Below, in pieces: positions 6,758-11,498 of a DNA stretch of 11,498 nucleotides. Position numbers and translations under genes: made by a program. Below the pieces are notes generated by a model, which saw only the letters and a list, made by a program, of their open reading frames with translations, was not told the origin of the DNA and did no database searches. Position 1 is the stretch's first letter. Every line of letters starts with the position of its first letter. Origin of the DNA: JAACEU01 sp043816165 (GTDB taxonomy: Bacteria; Patescibacteriota; Gracilibacteria; UBA1369; LOWO2-01-FULL-3); assembly GCA_043816165.1 (NCBI GenBank), contig JBDRIE010000036.1, forward strand, positions 1-11,498, given 5' to 3'.

Positions 6758-8188
6758 ATGTCCAAAACGAATCAAACAAGGAGTGAGAAAGATTCTCTCT
6801 CAAAAGTTTTAGTTCCCGAAGATGCATACTATGGTGCATTTACCGTACGTGCACAAAAAAACTTCCAAATTAGCTCACTGCGAGCACCATCAGTTTTCAG
6901 AGAAGCGCTTGGAATGGTGAAACTGGCAGCAGTTCAATCAAATTCCACTCTTGGACTACTCACAAAAAAACAAGCAAACGCGATTGAAAAGGCAACGAAA
7001 GAATTCATCGATGGAAAATTTGATAAAGAATTCGACCTGGACGTTTTCCAAGCCGGAGCCGGAACGGCATACAACATGAATGCAAACGAAATAATTGCAA
7101 ATCGAGCAAATGAAATATTGGGCGGGAAAAAAGGAGAATACGAATTCGTTCATCCAAACAACCACGTAAATTTTGCTCAATCTACAAACGATGTAATACC
7201 AACAGCCACAAGAATCGCAGCATTATTACTCCTTCCGGAATTACTACAAGAATTAACCGCACTCGAAAAAGAAATTGGAAAGAAACAAGAAAAATATAAA
7301 AACTTGGTCAAATGCGGACGAACCCATCTACAAGACGCAGTCCCAATAACACTGGGTCAAGAACTCGATTCATATAGAGAAGCACTCAAAAAATCAAAAG
7401 ACTTTATCGAAAAACAAGCGGAAGAATTACAAATTGTTGGAATCGGAGGAACCGCAGTAGGAACAGGAATAAATACTGATCCAATGTACAAAAAGATGAT
7501 TATTCACAACCTCTCAAAACTGCTTGGGATCAGGTTTGAAAAAGCAAAAAATTCGACAGAAACGACAAACAATATGAATGTGTTTATGAATTTCTCCGCT
7601 GCCCTCAGATCACTCGCAACAGACCTCCTAAACTTCAGCAGCAATCTAAAATTAATGAGCATGGGCCCAAAAGCCGGAATCTCTGAAATCGAATTACCAA
7701 TAATCCAACCGGGGTCATCAATAATGCCGGGAAAAATCAATCCTTCACTTCCTGAAGCAGTTATCATGACCGCACTCCATGTCCTCGGAAACGACAAAAC
7801 AATTGAATTAGCAGCACAAAGAAGCCAATTCGAAATCAATGTGATGTGCCCTCTCATCATGTTCAAACTCTTAGAATCAATGGAAGTCCTAACAAACGCA
7901 ATGGCGACATTCAGAAAAAACTGCATCAAAGGATTAAAAGCAAATGATAAAAAAATAGAAAAAGAGCTGGAAGAAAGCCTATGCAACGCAACGGTTCTGG
8001 TTCCTTACCTCGGATACCAAGAAACAGCAGAAATCGTACAATCAGCACTAAAAAACAATAGAACAATCCGTGAAGAACTCCTCGAACGAAAACTTTACAC
8101 GGCATCAGAACTACGTGAACTCCTTTCTGCAAAACATTCAACAGAACCCTCTACAATAAAAAGGAAATTTATTAGAAAGAATGATTGA
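6758..8188 (+). CDS. aspA: Aspartate ammonia-lyase (aspartase/fumarase superfamily)
   Basis: Likely converts aspartate to fumarate and ammonia. Family signatures are present in order: PEDAYYG near the N-terminus (20-26), AGAGTAYNMNANE (99-111), QSTND (141-145), GRTHLQDAVPITLGQE (187-202, His190) and the mobile-loop signature GSSIMPGKINP (319-329, Lys326, Asn328). Aspartase is favoured over fumarase C by GNDKTIELAAQRSQFEINVM and LTNAMATFRKNCIKGLKAN, which align with the GND-T and CI-GI-AN blocks of aspartases. Two features differ: the family GTS before NMN is GTAY here, and the signature has PGK as in fumarases where E. coli aspartase has PAK. Fumarase activity therefore cannot be excluded. 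The 476-residue length is normal. The TGA stop is followed by a hairpin. Confidence 0.85.
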   Translation: MSKTNQTRSEKDSLSKVLVPEDAYYGAFTVRAQKNFQISSLRAPSVFREALGMVKLAAVQSNSTLGLLTKKQANAIEKATKEFIDGKFDKEFDLDVFQAGAGTAYNMNANEIIANRANEILGGKKGEYEFVHPNNHVNFAQSTNDVIPTATRIAALLLLPELLQELTALEKEIGKKQEKYKNLVKCGRTHLQDAVPITLGQELDSYREALKKSKDFIEKQAEELQIVGIGGTAVGTGINTDPMYKKMIIHNLSKLLGIRFEKAKNSTETTNNMNVFMNFSAALRSLATDLLNFSSNLKLMSMGPKAGISEIELPIIQPGSSIMPGKINPSLPEAVIMTALHVLGNDKTIELAAQRSQFEINVMCPLIMFKLLESMEVLTNAMATFRKNCIKGLKANDKKIEKELEESLCNATVLVPYLGYQETAEIVQSALKNNRTIREELLERKLYTASELRELLSAKHSTEPSTIKRKFIRKND

Positions 8189-8192
8189 TTTT

Positions 8193-8224
8193 ACACGGAG
8201 ACGAACGATTGTTCGCCCCCGTGT
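8193..8224. terminator. Hairpin between convergent aspA and the small membrane gene
   Basis: ACACGG (8193-8198) pairs with CCGTGT (8219-8224). Inside lies CGAAC/GTTCG (8202-8206 and 8211-8215) with a GATT loop and a 3x3 internal loop. It starts 4 nt after the aspA stop. It has no U-tract on either strand, so termination is inferred from position and stability. Confidence 0.45.
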
Positions 8225-8261
8225 TGTGCGTATGAGAACCTCCGAAGATTCCCCACGACAC

Positions 8262-8498
8262 TTAGTCCTGCTCCTTTTTCACCACCCTTTCCGGGTCATG
8301 CAAAGCGACCACAATGGCATAACCCATCAAAGAGAGCGACCCGAGACCAGCCATCACCAGACCGGTGATAGCATCATTCCCAAACGCAACTTGAGCTCTA
8401 TAGCCCGCTATTGCAATCAAGCCAGCCGAGCCCATCGTGCTCCAGAAAACTTTTCTGCCAACTCTTACGCTCATAAGCATCTTCTTTCTCTCATCCAA
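8262..8498 (-). CDS. Small membrane protein, unrecognised, GC-rich
   Basis: Up to 78 residues from a TTG start. ATG codons at residues 7 (complement of 8478-8480) and 9 are likelier starts and follow a purine run (gagagaaagaag), giving 70-72 residues. There is a basic N-terminus, two predicted TM segments (~22-40 and ~43-65, GlyAla-rich) and a charged tail ending KKEQD. Sampled lines of this gene are about 53% G+C, well above neighbouring genes (25-42% in sampled lines), and codons such as GGC and CTG are used freely. This suggests a foreign origin or a different constraint. The two-TM, charged-ends layout is seen in holins and in small stress proteins, but I cannot assign either. The opposite-strand frame over the same region lacks protein-like composition and is rejected. 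Confidence 0.5.
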   Translation of the reverse strand: MDERKKMLMSVRVGRKVFWSTMGSAGLIAIAGYRAQVAFGNDAITGLVMAGLGSLSLMGYAIVVALHDPERVVKKEQD

Positions 8499-8507
8499 TT
8501 AGATGAG
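8490..8507. repeat. 6-bp inverted repeat at the start of the small membrane gene
   Basis: CTCATC (8490-8495) and GATGAG (8502-8507) flank CAATTA. It overlaps the TTG candidate start, so it could be an operator or a start-region hairpin. Confidence 0.3.
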
Positions 8508-8526
8508 CAAATTGACAAACAGAACA

Positions 8527-8549
8527 TTTCCACACGAAGTGTGTGGAAA
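8527..8549. repeat. Perfect 9-bp hairpin in the intergenic gap
   Basis: TTTCCACAC (8527-8535) pairs with GTGTGGAAA (8541-8549) around the loop GAAGT. It lies in the 179-bp gap between the small membrane gene and the lipoprotein gene. Its right arm belongs to the dispersed repeat described below. Nothing else is supported in the gap; the longest frames there are trivial. Confidence 0.6.
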
Positions 8550-8551
8550 CT
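8536..8551 (+). repeat. Dispersed repeat, copy A (shortened)
   Basis: GAAGTGTGTGGAAACT matches copies B and C except for loss of one GT (CA) dinucleotide and one base at its edge. It sits within the hairpin at 8527-8549. Confidence 0.45.
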
Positions 8552-8662
8552 CTCAAATTCGAGGTATCCGCACAACGCCTTCGCGTAAAAATGACTGTCT
8601 ACAACATATCAAAGAGCAAAATTAGTGCATAACAATAATACATATGACCAATATTGTCCAGG

Positions 8663-8681
8663 AGTTTCCACGCACACTTAC
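8663..8681 (-). repeat. Dispersed repeat, copy B
   Basis: The plus strand reads AGTTTCCACGCACACTTAC; it matches 18 of 19 bases of the complement of copy C. It overlaps the stop codon of the lipoprotein gene, and is inverted relative to copy C. Confidence 0.6.
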
Positions 8682-9556
8682 AAAATCTCAAAACTAACAA
8701 CAAGCTCATCAAATTCCTCTTTATGAGCAGAATAATTCACACTTGGAACTTTTAAATACGCTTCATAAACCACACCGGTCCCTTCCCCCATCATAAAATA
8801 ATGCCGAATCGCATCCTCGCCTGACCCTTCATCTATAAATACTCCAGCATCCTCTCCAAAATTCACAAACTCCGCACTATACCCGGAATATTTATTAGCC
8901 AAAAACTCAGCCAAATTTTGATATCCCATCACATTTTCAGAAGCAAAAACATAAATCTCAACCTTATATCCACATTCATACTCTTCCCCAAACTCATCCG
9001 TACACATATTTTCCTCAACCCATTTTTTCATCAATACCCCCTCACCACTCGGCAAATACTCCATCTTATAATCCGGCAATAAATCGATTTTGAATCCATA
9101 ATCCTTATTGTGATAAAACGGAGTGTCAGTAAATGATTCCGCCATAGTTTCCAAAACCAAAATACAATCAGAAACCCCGCCCTCAAAGTCAGAAAGCCAA
9201 AATTTATAATCATAATTCGCCAAACTTCCTCCATACCGAACCAACAAATCTTCCTTGTACCAAGCCTGATACGAAACCCCATTTCCCTCATGAGTCTTTA
9301 TTTCAATAAAATCATTCGGATCAGGTTTATAATTCAACCCTTCACCAAACTCAACCGAACAATTCAAATAATCCATAGTCAAAACACCATCCCCCTCCTC
9401 AATCGAACCCGCCTGTGGATAACTGATATAGTAAATCACCTCGGAATCCTCCCTTGAAATTTCATAAAACTCACACTTATCAAAAGTCACATATCCACCA
9501 CCCGAAATACACGAGCTAAAAACAAACAGCGACAAAATGTACAAAAACTTTTTCAC
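8678..9556 (-). CDS. Putative lipoprotein with PsbP/DcrB-like domain, function unknown
   Basis: 292 residues starting at GTG, which overlaps the last base of the transporter stop codon (TAGTG); this indicates translational coupling. The N-terminus MKKFLYILSLFVFSSC is a lipoprotein signal with Cys16 as the probable lipidated residue; Phe at the -3 position is unusual for a lipobox. Residues ~30-140 are acidic and Tyr-rich without a recognised domain. Residues ~148-292 begin FYHNKDYGFKIDLLPDYK and end FDELVVSFEIL, a pattern typical of compact PsbP/DcrB-like alpha/beta domains. The same kind of ending occurs in the two central stretches of the protease at 2320-4689. Cys185 and Cys195 could form a disulfide. 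The family assignment is inferred from pattern only. Confidence 0.7.
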   Translation of the reverse strand: MKKFLYILSLFVFSSCISGGGYVTFDKCEFYEISREDSEVIYYISYPQAGSIEEGDGVLTMDYLNCSVEFGEGLNYKPDPNDFIEIKTHEGNGVSYQAWYKEDLLVRYGGSLANYDYKFWLSDFEGGVSDCILVLETMAESFTDTPFYHNKDYGFKIDLLPDYKMEYLPSGEGVLMKKWVEENMCTDEFGEEYECGYKVEIYVFASENVMGYQNLAEFLANKYSGYSAEFVNFGEDAGVFIDEGSGEDAIRHYFMMGEGTGVVYEAYLKVPSVNYSAHKEEFDELVVSFEIL

Positions 9557-10260
9557 TAGTTCAATTTAAACGGATTAAAATTCGTATTGGTATCATAAAT
9601 GTCCACACCTTCTTTTTTCTTCAAGAATCCAACAATTACATACGTGATCGGCGTAAACAAAACTTCAATTCCAACTTTAAATATGTAATTTGAAACAATA
9701 ATTACAACAAGAAGATCGTTCGGAAGAATCCCATAAAAAGCGATCATCACAAAAATCCCGGTATCAAATCCCTCTCCAATCAAAGTCGAACCAATAGTCC
9801 GCGCCCAAAGCATCTTACCCTTCGTCCAGATTTTCATTTTTGCCAAAATATATGAATTCGAAAATTCACCAACCGCGTACGCGAGAACACTTGCAAGCAC
9901 AATCCTTGGCGTCAAACCAAGAACCGCCTTAAAAGCCTCACCATTGCCACCTATAGACGACTCGGGAAGCGCGATTACACCTATAAACACCAAAGCCATC
10001 AAAATATTCATCACAAAACCAATCCAAATAATTCTCCTAACGCGCCTATATCCGTACACTTCTGTCAAAATATCTCCAAAAATATAACTTAATGGGAAAA
10101 GTAGCGTTCCCCCGTCAAAATCAAACGGCCCAAGAGCCACAATTTTGCTCGAAGCAACATTCGAAATCAAAAGAACCGAAACAAAAATCACCGCTATATA
10201 GATGATGTACTTAAACTCCTTTAAGTGGAGTTTTTCCTGAACAGAATCGATAACATTCAT
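9556..10260 (-). CDS. yhhQ: Queuosine precursor transporter, VUT/YhhQ family
   Basis: A membrane transporter family that imports queuosine precursors (preQ0/preQ1 or queuine), used for tRNA wobble modification. Family landmarks are clear: ISNVASSKI in the first TM region, LLFPLSYIFGDILTEVYGYRR, RIVLASVLAYAVGEF and TIGSTLIGEGFDTGIFVMIAFYG, spread over about six TM helices. I chose the ATG at 10258-10260 (234 residues). The frame runs upstream to a TTG at 10314, but those 18 residues read through an inverted repeat and a promoter-like region. The usual Gln in the AY--Q and STL-GQ motifs is Glu in both places here. No Shine-Dalgarno sequence. It is followed directly by the coupled lipoprotein gene. 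Confidence 0.9.
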   Translation of the reverse strand: MNVIDSVQEKLHLKEFKYIIYIAVIFVSVLLISNVASSKIVALGPFDFDGGTLLFPLSYIFGDILTEVYGYRRVRRIIWIGFVMNILMALVFIGVIALPESSIGGNGEAFKAVLGLTPRIVLASVLAYAVGEFSNSYILAKMKIWTKGKMLWARTIGSTLIGEGFDTGIFVMIAFYGILPNDLLVVIIVSNYIFKVGIEVLFTPITYVIVGFLKKKEGVDIYDTNTNFNPFKLN

Positions 10261-10270
10261 AAGTTTTTTG

Positions 10271-10303
10271 GTTAAGTTTAGTAAGTGTGTGTGGAAACTT
10301 AAC
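10271..10303. promoter_or_regulatory. Dyad overlapping the probable transporter promoter
   Basis: GTTAAGTTT (10271-10279) and AAACTTAAC (10295-10303) are perfect 9-bp arms. On the minus strand TTGTTA and TAAACT fit -35 and -10 boxes with a 19-bp spacer that coincides with repeat copy C. A long spacer with a dyad is the layout used by MerR-type activators, but no such regulator is visible here. Confidence 0.35.
10281..10299 (+). repeat. Dispersed repeat, copy C
   Basis: GTAAGTGTGTGTGGAAACT, the inverted partner of copy B (one mismatch in 19). With copy B it brackets the transporter/lipoprotein pair. Confidence 0.6.
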
Positions 10304-10335
10304 AAAGCACACAACGACGAAAAACCTACATTAAA

Positions 10336-10364
10336 TTGACAAGAAAGTCAAAAACCCCTAAATT
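10336..10364 (+). promoter_or_regulatory. Near-consensus promoter of the 44-residue basic protein gene
   Basis: TTGACA (10336-10341) is a perfect -35. A 17-bp spacer leads to TAAATT (10359-10364). TTGAC also forms a short inverted repeat with GTCAA at 10347-10351. The predicted leader is about 20 nt, A-rich, without a Shine-Dalgarno sequence. Confidence 0.6.
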
Positions 10365-10390
10365 GTGCCAGCAGAAATAATCAAAAAACA

Positions 10391-10525
10391 ATGTCAAATA
10401 AACACGCAAGCAAACAACACTGTTTAGTCGGAAATATTCGACCAAAAAGTAAACTTCGAAACCGAAGAAATAAAGCTAAAGCAAAAATCAGAAGAGAAGC
10501 TCGACAAGCCAGCGCGGAAGCATAG
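10391..10525 (+). CDS. 44-residue highly basic protein, unrecognised
   Basis: The frame runs ATG at 10391 to TAG at 10523-10525. The product has 14 Lys/Arg and only 2 Glu in 44 residues, with a central run RPKSKLRNRRNKAKAKIRR (residues 17-35) and one Cys (11). This composition resembles small ribosomal or nucleic-acid-binding proteins, but it does not match bL34, bL36, bS22 or THX as I know them. Support for a real gene: a near-consensus promoter at a suitable distance, a clean start and stop, and a GC-rich hairpin right after the stop. It lies between divergent yhhQ and convergent folC. Function is not assigned. Confidence 0.6.
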   Translation: MSNKHASKQHCLVGNIRPKSKLRNRRNKAKAKIRREARQASAEA

Positions 10526-10572
10526 CGAACGCGCTCGCGAGCTAAGGCGAGCGTAGCATGAGCAAAGCGAAT
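10526..10572. terminator. GC-rich REP-like hairpin between convergent genes
   Basis: CGCTCGC (10532-10538) pairs with GCGAGCG (10547-10553) around an 8-nt loop. The surrounding bases repeat the words AGCGAA and GCGAGC in a locally GC-rich block. It sits between the stops of the 44-residue gene (10525) and folC (10576), so it may end transcription on both strands. No U-tract. Confidence 0.4.
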
Positions 10573-10575
10573 ACA

Positions 10576-11498
10576 TTATCCCAGCGATTTCCCAACTAAA
10601 CGATGAGACCCGGTCACAACCAAGATCTGGTCTCTTTTTAAATCCCCCAAAATCTCCCGCATCTCAGCCTCTTCATAAATTTCATCAGCAATCTCATTTA
10701 TCTGCGCCATCATCCCCTCACGATCTTTGTCAGGTAAAAATTTAACCAAAAAAACGTATTTTTTCTCAGGAAATTTAGTTCTCAACGTCCGGATCAAATT
10801 TTTCATACTCTCTACAGTATGAGCCACATCAAAAACCACTGTTTTTCCATCAATTTCACGAACATCAAACCTACCGGGCATACTTAACCCTTCATAAATT
10901 TCATCAAAAACTCTCTTTTCAACTCCACCAAGCAATACCTCAACAGCACACCACGCAGTCTTCGCATTTTTCACCCTCGCCAAATCATCTCCCTCAAACT
11001 CCACATCAAAATCATCCACATAATACACATCCACCTTCCTATCCAATTTCCCCTTCAGCAAGCCCATAACCTCTTCACTCTGCCCACCCACCAAAAGCGG
11101 AACACCCCTTTTCACAATTCCCAACTTTTCATCCAATATTTCACTCAAATTTTTCCCCAAAATGCCCACATGTTCCATCTCCACCGAAGTCAAAACACAC
11201 AAGTCCGGCGTCACGATATTCGTCGAGTCCAACCTTCCCCCAATACCAACCTCCAAAATCGCAAACTCAACGCCCTCATCCACAAAAAACTTCAAAGCAA
11301 TCAAAGTCAAAACCTCAAAATGGGTAATCCGCACGCCTTCACGCTCCAAAAACCCCGCAACCATTCCCACATATTCACCAAACCGCTCACACGAAATCAT
11401 TTCTCCATTCACCCTAATCCTCTCCCGAATATCATACAAATGAGGCGATGTAAAAAGCCCCACCCGCTCACCAATCCCCACCAAATACTCAGAAATAA
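10576..11498 (-). CDS. folC: Folylpolyglutamate/dihydrofolate synthase-like Mur-ligase family protein (5' partial)
   Basis: Adds glutamate to folates using ATP. The frame is open to the right edge, so the ATP-binding P-loop (GTNGKGS) lies outside; the GTG at 11484 is not the true start. Visible family blocks: GLFTSPHLYDIRERIRVNG, ILEVGIGGRLDSTNIV, LTSVEMEHVGILG, LDEKLGIVKRG (the Lys that is usually carbamylated), MPGRFDV, VFDVAHTVESMKNL, FLPDKDREGMM and VVTGSHRLVG. Differences from the usual family: the Asp-His of the central motif is Glu-His, DxAHNP is DVAHTV, and the segment between FLPDKD and the final VTGS is about 30 residues shorter than normal. The protein may be a divergent or specialised member. 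It converges on the 44-residue gene. Confidence 0.85.
   Translation of the reverse strand, partial: ISEYLVGIGERVGLFTSPHLYDIRERIRVNGEMISCERFGEYVGMVAGFLEREGVRITHFEVLTLIALKFFVDEGVEFAILEVGIGGRLDSTNIVTPDLCVLTSVEMEHVGILGKNLSEILDEKLGIVKRGVPLLVGGQSEEVMGLLKGKLDRKVDVYYVDDFDVEFEGDDLARVKNAKTAWCAVEVLLGGVEKRVFDEIYEGLSMPGRFDVREIDGKTVVFDVAHTVESMKNLIRTLRTKFPEKKYVFLVKFLPDKDREGMMAQINEIADEIYEEAEMREILGDLKRDQILVVTGSHRLVGKSLG

Noticed and set aside
4729..8188. UGA read as glycine (Gracilibacteria-type code 25)
   Set aside because: aspA ends at TGA at its family length; read-through would cross a hairpin and an antisense gene. Other genes contain no in-frame TGA.
8181..8588. 135-codon plus-strand frame after aspA
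   Set aside because: It overlaps the minus-strand small membrane gene, has a His/Arg/Ser-rich, non-protein-like composition, and runs through the hairpin and repeat region.
10261..10314. 18-codon upstream extension of yhhQ from a TTG start
   Set aside because: It reads across a perfect dyad and the repeat copy, has no ribosome site, and extends past the usual family N-terminus; the ATG at 10260 is preferred.

Overview
The window is a stretch of an AT-rich bacterial genome. UGA is a stop codon: aspA and the MgtC-like gene both end in TGA, and read-through at aspA would cross a hairpin and an antisense gene. Clear Shine-Dalgarno sequences are absent. Several genes have a -10 box only 6-7 nt before the start codon, which suggests leaderless mRNAs. 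Small size, simple gene order, S-layer-type surface proteins and few biosynthetic genes suggest a Candidate Phyla Radiation (Patescibacteria) lineage. Peregrinibacteria-like is possible, but this is inference at low confidence.

Layout. 1-398 (+) is the tail of a surface protein with an Asp/Gly-repeat linker and a C-terminal sorting-like segment. 399-618 is a convergent gap holding an unexplained foldable element and a hairpin. 619-6702 (-) holds, in transcription order from 6702, a four-TM protein, ribosomal protein bL28 (rpmB), an MgtC/SapB-DUF4010 membrane protein, a secreted trypsin-like protease with SLH-like C-terminal repeats, and glutamine synthetase (glnA). Most of these have their own promoter-like sequence. 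6758-8188 (+) is an aspartase/fumarase-family lyase, divergent from the minus cluster. 8189-8677 holds a hairpin, a GC-rich small membrane protein on the minus strand, and a repeat-bearing gap. 8678-10260 (-) is a coupled pair: a queuosine-precursor transporter (VUT/YhhQ) and a lipoprotein. 10391-10525 (+) encodes a 44-residue, very basic unknown protein behind a near-consensus promoter. 10576-11498 (-) is the 3' part of a folC-like gene with a shortened C-terminal domain.

Functional links. Aspartase (ammonia release) and glutamine synthetase (ammonia capture) could form a small nitrogen-salvage pair. The protease and the lipoprotein are exported and seem to share a compact alpha/beta domain type. 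The YhhQ-like transporter and a folate-type ligase fit an organism that salvages cofactors or their precursors.

The least explained signals are the three-way-junction-like element at 451-522, the near-identical 19-bp inverted repeats bounding the transporter/lipoprotein pair with a third copy nearby, and the apparently leaderless genes.
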